A stretch of 64,000 nt of DNA from Prosthecobacter debontii (GCA_945862245.1 CAMAXN010000003.1:51041-115040); one strand, 5' to 3'. Counted from the first letter of the stretch, positions 34,372 through 43,885 are shown. Numbers and translations are program-made. The notes: generated by a model from the sequence alone, not told the origin.

Positions 34372-35481
34372 TTAAGGTGGCGGTATCTCAGTGAAGGTCG
34401 CGCCTTTCCACTCTGCCAGGATTTTCAGGTATTGATAAGGATCCGGCCATGATGACGAGGGCTCTACCACCGTGGACTCGGGCCACTCGTTCCAACTCGT
34501 GACCATGATGTAGTCAGCTCCCGCATCCGTGGCGGCGCGGAGGAAGTCGCGCAGGGTCTGCCCATCGCGACGCGGCATCACGTAGGGGTCGTCGCGGAAG
34601 TGGGAATTGTCATGTCCGGGATGGACCGGCAGTAACATTTTCTTGCCTGCATCGTGGGCGAGCATGGTCAGGTAGCGATACTTTCCCACCAAGGCCTGGT
34701 ATTCGTGGGAGCGGAAGTTTGAAAACGTGCTGTAAAACGCAAAGCTGTCAACGCCCGGAGTCTCAAGCCAATCAGCGGGGATGCATTTCTCGCGATCGAG
34801 ATCGCCGGAGTTTGCCGCCTTCGCATCATGAGCGATCTTGTCCACGATCCAGTAAACCGGCCCCACCTCGCTCTCGACGTATTTTTTCAAGAGGGGAAAT
34901 TCCGCCGCCGTGAGGCCGGGTGCGGAGGCCACCTGATAGAGATATACCACCGGCTTTCCCTCGATGCGCAGATAGGCGGGATGATCCTTGTAGCGCTTCA
35001 GGCCTCGTGTTAGCATCGCCTGATAGTCCTCGAACTTCTGATGAAACTGCGCTCGCTCATCGAGCAGGGCGAATTTGAACCCGTGTTTTCCCGCCGCAGC
35101 AACGATGCCGCTGTCCACGTTTTGATCGAGTGCGTTGTGCGTGTCCCACCAATCCACGAGGAAGGCATCGATGCCTGCCGATTTCGCCAGTTGCACATGC
35201 CATTCGGCGACCTTCGGATCGGCGCTGTCGTAGAGTCCCACCAGCGGACGCAAGGCGCTGTTCGGCGGAGGCTCATCCGGCTTCTGGGCTTTTTTCGCCA
35301 GTGCATTGGTGTCGGACGAGGGATACGTCCAGTTCAGGAATGGACGCTTGGCATGCTGGCCGTAGTGATACCAGCAGTAGTAGTTCGCAAGCAACAGAGG
35401 GCGCTTTTGCGGCTGCTCCTCAGCAAAGACTCCAGAGCATAAGATCAGTATTGCGACCTTTAGGAGGTATACGGACTTCAC
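34372..35481 (-). CDS. Exported glycoside hydrolase 99-like (GH71/99/WbsX-type) protein
   Basis: 369 aa with a signal peptide (about 1-20, LLKVAILILCSGVFA). ANYYCWYHYG, AKSAGIDAFLVDWWDT and TSWNEWPESTVVEPS are typical of the endo-alpha-mannanase (GH99)/WbsX-like TIM-barrel group, the last carrying the conserved Asn-Glu pair. It is probably periplasmic or secreted and acts on a glycan. The true substrate is unknown. It sits alone, about 70 bp from the VF530 gene transcribed in the same direction. Confidence 0.8.
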   Translation of the reverse strand: MKSVYLLKVAILILCSGVFAEEQPQKRPLLLANYYCWYHYGQHAKRPFLNWTYPSSDTNALAKKAQKPDEPPPNSALRPLVGLYDSADPKVAEWHVQLAKSAGIDAFLVDWWDTHNALDQNVDSGIVAAAGKHGFKFALLDERAQFHQKFEDYQAMLTRGLKRYKDHPAYLRIEGKPVVYLYQVASAPGLTAAEFPLLKKYVESEVGPVYWIVDKIAHDAKAANSGDLDREKCIPADWLETPGVDSFAFYSTFSNFRSHEYQALVGKYRYLTMLAHDAGKKMLLPVHPGHDNSHFRDDPYVMPRRDGQTLRDFLRAATDAGADYIMVTSWNEWPESTVVEPSSSWPDPYQYLKILAEWKGATFTEIPPP

Positions 35482-35552
35482 GATTGTAGGGATTAATGGA
35501 TTGAGGGGGAGTTCATGATGGGAAAGTGATCATTGTAAGACGGGGGAAGGAA

Positions 35553-35789
35553 CTAAATGCCGCGCTGCTGGCGGTCGAGGGTCTCGATGAACAGCGCCTC
35601 CACCTTGTTGCGCGCCCAATGGGTTTTACGGAGGAAGGTAAGCGTGGATTTTATGGAAGGATCTTGCGCGAAGCATCGGATGCGGATGCGGTCGGAGAGT
35701 TGTTCCCAGCCGTATTCCTCGACGAGGCGGGTTACGATGATTTCCAACGTGTAGCCGTGGAGGGGGTCGTTGGGGTGGGAGTTCATCAT
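35553..35789 (-). CDS. VF530/DUF2132-family small DNA-binding protein
   Basis: 78 aa from the ATG at 35789, which overlaps the upstream TGA as ATGA (a second ATG follows at once). HPNDPLHGYTLEIIVTRLVEEYGWEQL and CFAQDPSIKSTLTFLRKTHWAR carry the VF530 signature, a small cytoplasmic helical protein described as DNA-binding. Biological role unclear. Coupled translation with an exported DUF1080 gene is odd and may be only compact packing. Confidence 0.88.
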   Translation of the reverse strand: MMNSHPNDPLHGYTLEIIVTRLVEEYGWEQLSDRIRIRCFAQDPSIKSTLTFLRKTHWARNKVEALFIETLDRQQRGI

Positions 35790-36493
35790 GGCAGTTCCCG
35801 AATCCTGAGGTTGCGAAATTGGATGGGCGATCCCTCGGATTCGAGGCAGAGGTGGCCGGTGTTGGGTTGGCAATCCTTGCCGCCAGAGACTTCGGTGCCG
35901 TTGACCCAGAGGCGAATCTCGCCGTTGATGGCGCGGACGTAGTAGTGGTTCCACTCGCCGTGGGGCTTGGTGGTTTCGGCGCTGGGGAAGCTGCGGACGC
36001 CATCAGGCGAGAGGGGAGGGAAGGGAGTTAGTTTCGCTTTTCCGACCGGAAAGATATCTCCATGACAGGTGAACCAGGTGGCTTTTTTTCCTGAGGACTT
36101 CTCGTAGTGTTCTGTGTATCCGAGATCGAGCACCTGCACCTCGATGCCGTCATTGGGCAGGCCGGGCTCGGTTAGTGCGGCGAGCGCGGTTTTGCTAGTC
36201 CAGATGAAAAAGCCAGAGTTGCCCGCCGGTTTTTCGTGCATCCATTCGGCGACGAGTTCGATGTTTCTGTATTCTTTCACGCTTGCAATTACACCGATCG
36301 GTTGGCCCGTGCAAGAGATGGTCTGTTTCGGATCATCGAAGGTCCATGTGTCCTTCGCGCTGTTGACCGGCTTGAAATCGGCCTTGAGCAAAGGTTTCCA
36401 GCTATCCTCCGCGCCGGTGATTTTAGCGGCGGGTGTTTCAGCGTGGGCAGCGAGAAATGAGAGCGAAAACAGTATAGCCACCGTGAATTTCAT
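35786..36493 (-). CDS. DUF1080 (3-keto-disaccharide hydrolase-like) exported protein
   Basis: 235 aa with a signal peptide (MKFTVAILFSLSFLAAHA). The concanavalin-like fold signatures are YRNIELVAEWMHEK, GNSGFFIWT, GIEVQVLDLGY, EWNHYYVRAINGEIRLWVNG and GHLCLESEGSPIQFRNLRI, matching DUF1080. Some members hydrolyse 3-keto-glucosides produced by periplasmic sugar oxidation; others may only bind glycans. Activity here is inferred. The family is greatly expanded in PVC bacteria. Confidence 0.92.
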   Translation of the reverse strand: MKFTVAILFSLSFLAAHAETPAAKITGAEDSWKPLLKADFKPVNSAKDTWTFDDPKQTISCTGQPIGVIASVKEYRNIELVAEWMHEKPAGNSGFFIWTSKTALAALTEPGLPNDGIEVQVLDLGYTEHYEKSSGKKATWFTCHGDIFPVGKAKLTPFPPLSPDGVRSFPSAETTKPHGEWNHYYVRAINGEIRLWVNGTEVSGGKDCQPNTGHLCLESEGSPIQFRNLRIRELP

Positions 36494-36698
36494 TCCTGGA
36501 AACTAGAGGAAAAGGAAGGTGGGGCAATCCGATTTATTCTACCCGGCGCAGCCTTTTGAGTGCGGTGAGCATCAACGCTTTTGTATGCTTATGCGGGAAT
36601 CAGCTTTGATCGGGAAAGCACTCAACGCCTCAGTAATCCGGCCTGAGCGTGAACAAAAGCGGCGAATCATCGCACGCAGTCAAAAGCCCTACAGCCCA

Positions 36699-37484
36699 CT
36701 AAATTGAGAGTTCCATGAACGCCTCGACCGCCTTCGACGGATCGTGGGCGCGCATTAGTGTTTCGCCAATTAGGATGGCGTTGGCACCTGCTTTTAGGGC
36801 GCGGAGGGCGTCCTTGTGGGTCTTGATGCCGCTTTCGGAAACGAGGATTACATCGTCCGGAACCTCCTCGGCGAGGCGCTCGGTGGTGGCCATATCGACC
36901 TCGAAGGTCTTGAGATTGCGGTTGTTTATGCCGATGAGATCCGCGCCGAGGTCGATGGCGCGCTCCATTTCCGGTAGGTCATGGACCTCCACGAGGACAT
37001 CGAGCTGGAAGGACTTCGCCTCATCGTAGAGGCGGCGCATGAGTTCGTCGTCGAGGGCGGCGACGATGAGCAGGATCGCGTCCGCGCCGGCGATCACCGC
37101 CTCGTGGATTTGAGTTTCGTGGATAGTGAAATCCTTGCGCAGTAATGGGACGGTGGAAAACTCAGCGATTTTCGTGAGGTAGGAAAGGGATCCTTGGAAG
37201 TATTTCTCATCAGTCAGGATGGAGAGGCAGGAAGCACCACCATCGATGTAACGCCCGGCCTGGCGGATGGGGTCGAAATCAGGATCGATGATGCCGACCG
37301 AAGGTGAAGCCTTTTTCACCTCGGCGATGAGCCCGAGCTGCGAAGGACTACGGTCGAGTGCGGCGCGGAAACCACGGAAATCGTCGCGCTGGAGAGCGGC
37401 GGCGCGTAGCATGGCGGCACGTGGTAGCAAGGCGTGCACTTCAAGATGCTTGGTGGCGATTATTTCGGCGAGTTTGTCGGACAT
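36699..37484 (-). CDS. trpC: Indole-3-glycerol phosphate synthase
   Basis: 261 aa from the ATG at 37484 (a TTG 12 bases upstream is not needed). LIAEVKKASPSVGII holds the active-site Lys, SILTDEKYFQGSL and LLRKDFTIHETQI the next strand loops, and LIGINNRNLKTFEVD and VSESGIKT the phosphate-binding end. The enzyme converts CdRP to indole-3-glycerol phosphate in tryptophan synthesis. No other trp gene is adjacent. Confidence 0.97.
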   Translation of the reverse strand: MSDKLAEIIATKHLEVHALLPRAAMLRAAALQRDDFRGFRAALDRSPSQLGLIAEVKKASPSVGIIDPDFDPIRQAGRYIDGGASCLSILTDEKYFQGSLSYLTKIAEFSTVPLLRKDFTIHETQIHEAVIAGADAILLIVAALDDELMRRLYDEAKSFQLDVLVEVHDLPEMERAIDLGADLIGINNRNLKTFEVDMATTERLAEEVPDDVILVSESGIKTHKDALRALKAGANAILIGETLMRAHDPSKAVEAFMELSI

Positions 37485-37611
37485 GTTGCAGTTCAAGAGT
37501 AATTAAGTTCCACATGAGGAGCTGTGGAGCAATTTTTTTGCGCGAAATTTTGCCATAATTCTCTTGATCAGCTGCGGCTGAGAGGTAAGAAGTCGGCACG
37601 CGTATAATATC

Positions 37612-37686
37612 GCGGGCGTAGCTCAGTGGTAGAGCGCCACCTTGCCAAGGTGGATGTCGTGAGTTCGAATCTCATCGCCCGCTCCA
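37612..37686 (+). tRNA. tRNA-Gly (GCC anticodon), CCA encoded
   Basis: Acceptor stem GCGGGCG pairs with CGCCCGC. The D arm is GCTCAGTGGTAGAGC, the anticodon stem CCACC/GGTGG encloses TTGCCAA with anticodon GCC, and the T arm is GTGAG TTCGAAT CTCAT. The 3' end is TCCA. All stems are paired, so it appears functional. It lies between trpC (divergent) and rnpB. Confidence 0.97.
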
Positions 37687-37907
37687 TTTTTAAGTTACCG
37701 AATTAGGGTCGTTTTTGTGGGGGTAAAGCATCTGTAAATACGAGGTTTGCCGCAAGGATTGGAAGTTTCATGTCCGGCCATCTCCGCTTTACTGTGGTTG
37801 TGTTTATTCGCGTTATCTGGACAGTTTTTTATCGCTAGTTTAGTAACCTTGCCTGCTTGACTAAGTTTTTTCTTTCCGCCTCCCGCTATTTCAGCGCTTA
37901 CTTGCAA

Positions 37908-38297
37908 GCCGTCTCCCGGGCGGTCGCAACGCGGCGCAAGCTCGCGTTGAGGAAAGTCCGGACACCACAGGGCAACGCGCCTCATGAAAGTGAGGGACGG
38001 GTGACGAGAGGAACCCGGACAGACAGTGCAGCAGAAAGATACCGCCGATGGCCGCGAGGCACAGGTAAGGGTGAAATGGTGGGGTAAGAGCCCACCGCGA
38101 ATCCGGGCAACCGGACGGCACGGCAAACCTCGCGTGGTGCAAGACATAACAGGGAAAGGGCTGCTCGCCCGCTAACTTCCGGGTACTAGTCGCACTCCGC
38201 GCAAGCGGGGCGCCCGGCGCAAGTCGGGTTGAGAGAAATGACCGTCCAGCTCCGGGTAAAACCGGGGGGGACAGAATCCGGCTTACAGGGAGGCGGC
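37908..38297 (+). ncRNA. rnpB: RNase P RNA, bacterial class A
   Basis: The conserved core is present: GAGGAAAGTCCGGACACCAC near the 5' side, the middle GGTAAGAGCCCACCG, and the 3' core AGAATCCGGCTTACAGG. The P1 helix forms between GCCGTCTCCC (37908-37917) and GGGAGGCGGC (38288-38297). It is the ribozyme that trims tRNA 5' ends. A short T-run (CCTTTTTCC) follows P1 at about 38303. It lies directly after tRNA-Gly with a 220-bp spacer. Confidence 0.96.
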
Positions 38298-38325
38298 ACC
38301 ACCTTTTTCCCATCATTCATTGAAG

Positions 38326-39090
38326 ATGAATTTCCCACCGCTGACTTATCTCCTGCTGTTTTTCGCTGGCCTGGTCGGTGGCTTTATCGATTCGATCGCA
38401 GGTGGAGGGGGGCTGATCACCGTTCCCGCGCTCCTCGCTGCGGGCTTACCCCCCCAAGTCGCACTAGGCACCAACAAGTTTCAATCCTGCTTCGGCACTA
38501 TGGTTGCCGCCGTGAGCTATGCCCGCGCCGGTCTGATGAAAACGCCGGGCCTTGCCTATGCGGCGGGACTGGCATTTTTCGCCAGCGTGGGAGGAGCGCT
38601 TACCGTGACCGTGCTCGACAAGGAGATTCTCCGGCTCGCTATCCCCTGGATGCTGGCCATCGTGACCGTTTACACTACGCTCAACCGGAAATTCGGAATC
38701 GATCCAGGCCATGCAAGGATGTCATCCATGCTTTTCGCGATCCTTTTCGGTATCGTGCTCGGATTTTACGACGGCTTTTTCGGTCCCGGTACCGGCTCGT
38801 TCTGGACTGTCGCGCTTGTGGCTTTGCTCGGTCTGGAACTGAGGAGCGCTACAGGCTACACAAAAGCGGTCAATCTTTGCAGCAACCTCGGTGCACTCGT
38901 GATATTCCTCTTCAGCGGCTCCGTCAGTTTCGCGGCTGGTGGAGCGATGATCGCCGGGCAGTTGCTAGGCGCTAAGCTTGGCTCTGGTCTCGCCATTCGC
39001 AAAGGCGCCGGCTTCATCCGGCCTATCTTTCTCGCCGTGGTCTTCGCCATGACCGTCAAGCTGCTGTGGGACGCGATGTCCAGCAACTAG
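38326..39090 (+). CDS. TSUP family (TauE/SafE) membrane transporter
   Basis: 254 aa from the ATG at 38326. About eight hydrophobic segments. The two family motifs are GGFIDSIAGGGGLITVPALLAAG in the first half and GFYDGFFGPGTGSFW in the second, so it is full length, unlike the half-size relative near 23.5 kb. It probably exports or imports a small sulfur-containing or organic anion. It starts just after rnpB. Confidence 0.88.
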   Translation: MNFPPLTYLLLFFAGLVGGFIDSIAGGGGLITVPALLAAGLPPQVALGTNKFQSCFGTMVAAVSYARAGLMKTPGLAYAAGLAFFASVGGALTVTVLDKEILRLAIPWMLAIVTVYTTLNRKFGIDPGHARMSSMLFAILFGIVLGFYDGFFGPGTGSFWTVALVALLGLELRSATGYTKAVNLCSNLGALVIFLFSGSVSFAAGGAMIAGQLLGAKLGSGLAIRKGAGFIRPIFLAVVFAMTVKLLWDAMSSN

Positions 39091-39509
39091 GAGCGAGAGG
39101 CATCGCGGAAATGTAAGGCTTGGTCATCATCGCCTAGGAAGAAAACCATCGCACTTGCAATGAATCTGCCAAAAGAAAAAACTCACTATTCTGGGATAAA
39201 AATTTCGGATAGGGATTGGAGGCGGAAGGCTTCGGGAAAATTCTTCGCGCTCTCGATGAGACTGTTCCCCAGAAAGACTACTTTTCCCCCACCCCTGAAT
39301 TCAAAACGGGGTGCTGCGAATGCGCTGAACAGAGAAATCATAAGCACAGCGTCAGAATGGAGATTAACTTCATGAGATACTCTGTTATTTAATAATTAAA
39401 TCAGTATTCAGCAAAACATTTCACGTGTCAGCATCGATTCGGATCCGAAATTTCGAAGCAGAGGTATTTCCCGCTTGGAGAAACGCGGGAAAATGGGAAA
39501 GATTATTTC
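39091..39509. other. Non-coding gap of about 420 bp
   Basis: A relatively AT-rich stretch. An ORF at 39160-39375 (71 codons, basic, Pro/Lys/Arg-rich) has no recognised family, no plausible ribosome-binding site and odd composition, so it is not called as a gene. No hairpin repeat or regulatory motif was recognised. Confidence 0.5.
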
Positions 39510-39833
39510 ATGGGAGAGGCGGGCGATTGGGAACTCAGCAAGGCGATAGCGCGGGCGATCCTGTATAATCGCGGCCAGCGGCGGAAGTGGTTGGGAAGGT
39601 TGTTGTTCCTAACGGTAGTTTGGATGGCGGTGGGACTATGGGTGGTCGACAATTTACTTTCTAAGAGTGCGCTGATGTTTGTGCTCTGGTGGGGATTTTG
39701 TTTTTTCCTAGCAACCGTTTTGGCGCTTTTCACGTTTTACGACATATTAGCTGTGCTGCGTGAAGAACGCGAAAAGAGCGATGAGAGATTTGCCGAGATT
39801 TTGGCGAACCATAAAAAGCCCACCGATGAGTAA
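39510..39833 (+). CDS. Small two-TM membrane protein of unknown function
   Basis: 107 aa. A short amphipathic N-terminus is followed by two hydrophobic segments (about 31-48 and 54-77) and a charged C-terminal helix (REEREKSDERFAEIL). No family recognised. Its stop overlaps the start of the amylase gene by 8 bp, suggesting coupled translation. Confidence 0.65.
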   Translation: MGEAGDWELSKAIARAILYNRGQRRKWLGRLLFLTVVWMAVGLWVVDNLLSKSALMFVLWWGFCFFLATVLALFTFYDILAVLREEREKSDERFAEILANHKKPTDE

Positions 39834-41595
39834 GGCGTCTGCGTATGCTAGACCGGTAATCTACCAGTTATTGGTGCGGACGTTCGGCAACATAAAATCC
39901 GAGCGCAGGCCCGGCGGCACGCTCGCGGAAAACGGTTGCGGGAAATTCAATGACATCAATAACGCGGCGCTCGCTGCAATACGTGGGATGGGCTTTAACC
40001 ACATCTGGCTCACGGGTGTCTTGGAACAGGCGAGCGGGACGGATTATCCCGGAAGGCCTGCGGACCCGCCTGAAATACTTAAAGGCTTAGCGGGCAGCCC
40101 TTACGCGATCCGGGATTACTTTGATGTCTGTCCGGACTATGCGGAGGAACCCGAAAACCGTATCGCAGAGTTCTGCGAGCTGCTGAAGCGTTGCCGTCGC
40201 CATGGTTTGCGGGCAATCATCGATTTCGTGCCGAACCATGTGGCGCGGAGCTACGCCTCGGATGTGAGGCCGGAGCTTACCTTCGGTGAGAGTGACCGGC
40301 GCGATGTATTCTTCGACCGCGACAATCATTTCTACTACCTCAACGAATCCCATCCCGGAGGGGGGCCGCCGTTGAAACTGCCTAACGGCCTGTACCCCCC
40401 GGAGACGGAATTCGCACGGGTGACCGGAAATAACTCAGTGTCCTGGTCGCCGACGATCAACGAATGGTATGAAACGGTGAAGCTGAACTACGGTCACGAT
40501 TTCACGACAGGGCGCAGAACATCTCACCTTTCCGGAACGGGCGACTTACCGCGCATTTGGCAGACCATGGACGCGATCATTTCCTACTGGCAGGAAATGG
40601 GCGTGGATGGTTTCCGCGCGGACATGGCGCACATGGTGCCGATGGAGTTCTGGAGTTGGTTGGTGAAACGCGCTCGGGCGCGGGACGCGGGTGTGCTTTT
40701 CATCGCTGAGGCCTACGATGGAGATCCCGCGAAGATGACCGATGCGGATGTGATCGATGAGCTTCGGAAAGCCGGTTTCAACGGAGCCTACGAGCATTCA
40801 ACATACAAAATACTGCAAGGCATCTACGAATCCGGAAAATGGGCCAACGACATAAACAGCGAGACTTTTGGGGGCGAGCACTTCCATCATTGCGTGCGCT
40901 ACATTGAAAATCACGACGAGGTGCGTGTGGCCAACCCACGACATTGGGGCGGAGCAGGCATGGACGCAGGGAAGCCTGCGGCAGCGGTGATGCTCGGTAT
41001 GAGCCGGGCGGTGGTCATGCTCCACGCTGGGCAGGAAATCGGCGAGCCTGCCATCGGTGCGGAGGGTTTCAGCGGCGATGATGGGCGCACCTCGATTTTC
41101 GATTACACCGCCATGCCCGAGTTCCAGAAATGGTATAACGGCGGAAAGTGCGACGGTGCAAAACTTTCCAAGGAACAGAAGTCGCTGCGAAAATGGTATG
41201 GCGATCTGCTCGCGGTCCTGAATGAACCGGCCTTCACAGCGGGCGATTTCTACGATCTAAATCATGCGAACAAGCAGAACCCCGCCTTCGGACGCGTCGG
41301 CAGCGAGACCTGCTCTGGGCATTGGCTCTACGCCTTCCTGCGGAGCGATCAGACCTCTGGCCAGTCATTTCTCTGCCTCGCGAATTTTCACCCGATCCAG
41401 ACGCTCGCCGAAGTCCGAGTCATTATACCGGAGGATGCCTTGGATTGGCTGGGGAAAGGGGCGGTGATTTCCTTCGAGGGAAAATTCGGAAGTCGCAACA
41501 AGCTCAATGCGAACGCCCACGAACTCGCCGTCATCGGCTTGGCGGCGGGGGATTTGGAGCCTTTGGGAATCCGTTATTACGAGCTGTCGCCGTAG
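39826..41595 (+). CDS. Alpha-amylase family glycoside hydrolase (GH13), cytoplasmic
   Basis: 589 aa from the ATG at 39826. The four GH13 regions are visible: IIDFVPNHVARSY (I), DGFRADMAHMVP with the nucleophile Asp (II), FIAEAYDGDP with the acid/base Glu (III) and YIENHDEVRV with the stabilising Asp (IV). GFNHIWLTGVLEQ lies in the first barrel half. There is no signal peptide, so it acts inside the cell, probably on storage glucan or maltodextrin. Substrate and product remain open. A REP-like palindromic element follows the gene. Confidence 0.9.
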   Translation: MSKASAYARPVIYQLLVRTFGNIKSERRPGGTLAENGCGKFNDINNAALAAIRGMGFNHIWLTGVLEQASGTDYPGRPADPPEILKGLAGSPYAIRDYFDVCPDYAEEPENRIAEFCELLKRCRRHGLRAIIDFVPNHVARSYASDVRPELTFGESDRRDVFFDRDNHFYYLNESHPGGGPPLKLPNGLYPPETEFARVTGNNSVSWSPTINEWYETVKLNYGHDFTTGRRTSHLSGTGDLPRIWQTMDAIISYWQEMGVDGFRADMAHMVPMEFWSWLVKRARARDAGVLFIAEAYDGDPAKMTDADVIDELRKAGFNGAYEHSTYKILQGIYESGKWANDINSETFGGEHFHHCVRYIENHDEVRVANPRHWGGAGMDAGKPAAAVMLGMSRAVVMLHAGQEIGEPAIGAEGFSGDDGRTSIFDYTAMPEFQKWYNGGKCDGAKLSKEQKSLRKWYGDLLAVLNEPAFTAGDFYDLNHANKQNPAFGRVGSETCSGHWLYAFLRSDQTSGQSFLCLANFHPIQTLAEVRVIIPEDALDWLGKGAVISFEGKFGSRNKLNANAHELAVIGLAAGDLEPLGIRYYELSP

Positions 41596-41605
41596 GCCTT
41601 GGACT

Positions 41606-41740
41606 GCTACAGCCTGCTGTAGCTTTCCGTGAGATAGCCTGCTGTCAACGGCAGAGGATTGGGAGTGATCGCGCCGCAATATGCCAATGCCGACCGGCTG
41701 GCAGCAGGCTGCTTGGCCGAAAGCTACAGCAGGCTGTAGC
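41606..41740. repeat. REP-like element with mirror-placed 18-bp perfect palindromes
   Basis: Two perfect dyads bound the element: GCTACAGC-CT-GCTGTAGC at 41606-41623 and GCTACAGC-AG-GCTGTAGC at 41723-41740, the second being the inverse of the first. Inside are a second inverted pair built on AGCCTGCTG (about 41637) and CAGCAGGCT (about 41702). It is unrelated in sequence to the RAYT-linked REPs. It occupies the amylase-kpsF gap and contains no gene. Confidence 0.85.
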
Positions 41741-41785
41741 ACTCCAGGGTTGATCTGAATCCCGGTGCGGGTTGAACTAGCGGTC

Positions 41786-42757
41786 ATGGATTTCGAAGAG
41801 CGAGCTAGGGAAGTGATCGGTATGGAGTCGGAGAGCCTCCGGCAAATGGCTTCTCGCATCGGCTCTGGCTTCGGAGAGGCCGTAAAACTGCTCCGTGCAT
41901 CGCTGGACGATAGAGGGAAAGTGGTGATAGTAGGCGTCGGGAAATCCGGTAACGTCGGCCAAAAAATCGCAGCCACCCTTAACTCCACTGGAGCCACCGC
42001 CGTAGTGCTAAACGCGCAGGATGCCCTGCACGGCGATCTCGGACTTCTTAGCGATGGTGATGTAGTGCTCGCGCTTTCCTACTCTGGTGAGACCCAGGAA
42101 CTTCTTGGGCTCGTACCGTTTTTCCGCAGCTTCAATGTGAAAGTGATTGCGCTTTGCGGCAAGGTCGGGTCCTCACTCGCCGCCGCCGCTGACGTGATGC
42201 TGGATACCTCCGTCACGCGCGAAGCCTGTCCGCTGAATCTTGCGCCGACTTCCTCTTCCACCGCAATGATGGTGATGGGCGATGCTCTCGCGATGGTGCT
42301 TTTAGAGGCACGCGGTTTCACTGAAAGGGACTTCGCTCGCTACCATCCCGGCGGCTCGCTTGGTCGTGTCTTGCTTCTGAAAGTCGGTGATGTGATGCGC
42401 CGCGATCAGGCAATGCCCACCGTGCTTGTCACCGCACGTGTAATCGACGCTGTCGCGGAAATGAACCAAAGTCGTGCGGGCGCTTGTCTGATACTTGATG
42501 AAAACGGTAAGCTCGCTGGAATTTTTACCCACGGCGATTTCGCCCGTGGCTACGAGAAGGATGCCGCGCTGGGCACGCGACCGGTGGCCGCTCTGATGAC
42601 GCGCAACCCCATCGCGCTCACCGAGGATTCACTCGCCGTGGAGGCGGTGAAACAGGTCGGTGAAAAGCGGATCGATGACATCGTGGTGATCGACTCCGAA
42701 GGCAGGCCGGTGGGCCTCATCGACGCGCAGGATCTCGCGCGGTTTAAGCTGGTTTGA
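41786..42757 (+). CDS. kdsD: KpsF/GutQ-type arabinose-5-phosphate isomerase
   Basis: 323 aa from the ATG at 41786 (a GTG 21 bases upstream is in frame but less likely). SIS domain: VVIVGVGKSGNVGQKIAATL, DALHGDLGLLSDGDVVLALSYSGET and a SSSTAMMVMGDALAMVLLE stretch. A linker, FARYHPGGSLGR, precedes two CBS motifs (VGDVMRRDQAMP; LMTRNPIALTED). The enzyme converts ribulose-5-P to arabinose-5-P for KDO synthesis. The flavoprotein gene follows immediately after its stop. Confidence 0.93.
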   Translation: MDFEERAREVIGMESESLRQMASRIGSGFGEAVKLLRASLDDRGKVVIVGVGKSGNVGQKIAATLNSTGATAVVLNAQDALHGDLGLLSDGDVVLALSYSGETQELLGLVPFFRSFNVKVIALCGKVGSSLAAAADVMLDTSVTREACPLNLAPTSSSTAMMVMGDALAMVLLEARGFTERDFARYHPGGSLGRVLLLKVGDVMRRDQAMPTVLVTARVIDAVAEMNQSRAGACLILDENGKLAGIFTHGDFARGYEKDAALGTRPVAALMTRNPIALTEDSLAVEAVKQVGEKRIDDIVVIDSEGRPVGLIDAQDLARFKLV

Positions 42758-43885
42758 ATGGAAACGATCGATATCGCCGTGATCGGGGGCGGGCCAGCGG
42801 GACTCCGGGCCGCCGAGGTCGCGGCGGGCATGGGTCGGAAGGTGACCGTGTTCGATGGTAAGCCTTCGGTGGGGAGGAAATTTCTAGTGGCGGGAAAGGG
42901 TGGACTGAATCTTACTCATGGCGGGTCGTTGGAAACGTTCGTTTCAAACTACGTAGGAGAAAAGGATTGGGAGTGTTTGCTGCGGGATTTTTCCAACCAT
43001 GATCTGCGCGAGTGGTGCCACGGGCTCGGGCTGGAGACCTTCGAGGCGAGCTCGGGTCGGGTCTATCCGAAGGCGCTCAAAGGCGCGCCGGTGCTGCGTG
43101 CGTGGTTGGCGCGGCTGCGGGAAATGGGTGTGGAGATTCGTCCGAAACACCTGTGGCAGGATCTGCTGCCGGGAAACACATTGCGTTTCGCCGACGGCAC
43201 GGAAGTCCGTGCGAAAGCCATCGTGTTCGCGCTCGGCGGTGGCTCGTGGCCGAAGACTGGCTCGGACGGCGGGTGGGTTGGGAAATTTATTGAACTCGGC
43301 ATCAGCTGTGAGCCGCTTGTTTCCTCGAACTGTGGCTGGGAGTGCGATTGGAAGCGCGAAGTTCTCGCCGCCGCCGAAGGTCTACCGATCAAAAACATCC
43401 ATGTCCGCGGAGGTACAAAAAGCGTGGCGGGAGAGTTGCTCGTGACGCGCTACGGACTCGAAGGCGGCGCGATCTATGCTCTTGGCAGCGAGCTTAGAAA
43501 AATGTCCGAACCGTTTATCGAGATCGATTTTAAACCGACCTTTTCCGCCGAGGAACTCGCCGCCAAGCCGATCAAATTCTGGAAGCTCAGCAAGCCCGCC
43601 GCCGCGCTCCTCTCCGCGTCACGGATCGAAGATCCGGCGCAACTTGCCAAAGCCGCGAAGGCTTTCCGCCTCCCGCTGCTCCGCCCGCGTCCCCTCGCGG
43701 AAGCGATTTCATCAGCGGGTGGCATCCGCTGGGATGAGCTCGATGAAAACCTGATGCTCCGCAAATTCCCGGGTGTCTTCGTCTGCGGCGAGATGATCGA
43801 TTGGGACGCGCCCACCGGCGGATACCTCCTGCAAGCCGCCTTCGCCACCGGAACGCGTGTGGGGAGAGCTGCTGCTGAAACCTAG
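42758..43885 (+). CDS. BaiN/TIGR03862-type NAD(P)/FAD-dependent flavoprotein
   Basis: 375 aa starting at the base after the kdsD stop. N-terminal FAD motif IGGGPAGLRAAEVA (about 8-21), then GRKFLVAGKGGLNLTH, a HI0933-like signature. The second FAD contact is the C-terminal GVFVCGEMIDWDAPTGGYLLQAAFATG. The family is widespread; a few members reduce bile-acid intermediates, but most have no known substrate. Its last 797 bp are duplicated at 45542-46338, starting at base 43089. Confidence 0.88.
   Translation: METIDIAVIGGGPAGLRAAEVAAGMGRKVTVFDGKPSVGRKFLVAGKGGLNLTHGGSLETFVSNYVGEKDWECLLRDFSNHDLREWCHGLGLETFEASSGRVYPKALKGAPVLRAWLARLREMGVEIRPKHLWQDLLPGNTLRFADGTEVRAKAIVFALGGGSWPKTGSDGGWVGKFIELGISCEPLVSSNCGWECDWKREVLAAAEGLPIKNIHVRGGTKSVAGELLVTRYGLEGGAIYALGSELRKMSEPFIEIDFKPTFSAEELAAKPIKFWKLSKPAAALLSASRIEDPAQLAKAAKAFRLPLLRPRPLAEAISSAGGIRWDELDENLMLRKFPGVFVCGEMIDWDAPTGGYLLQAAFATGTRVGRAAAET

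Noticed and set aside
37801..37907. Sigma-70 promoter of rnpB
   Set aside because: A TTGACT box is present near 37857, but no -10 box lies at an acceptable spacing, so no promoter is called.
39160..39375. 71-codon ORF after the TSUP gene
   Set aside because: No family, no ribosome-binding site and an odd residue composition; considered chance.
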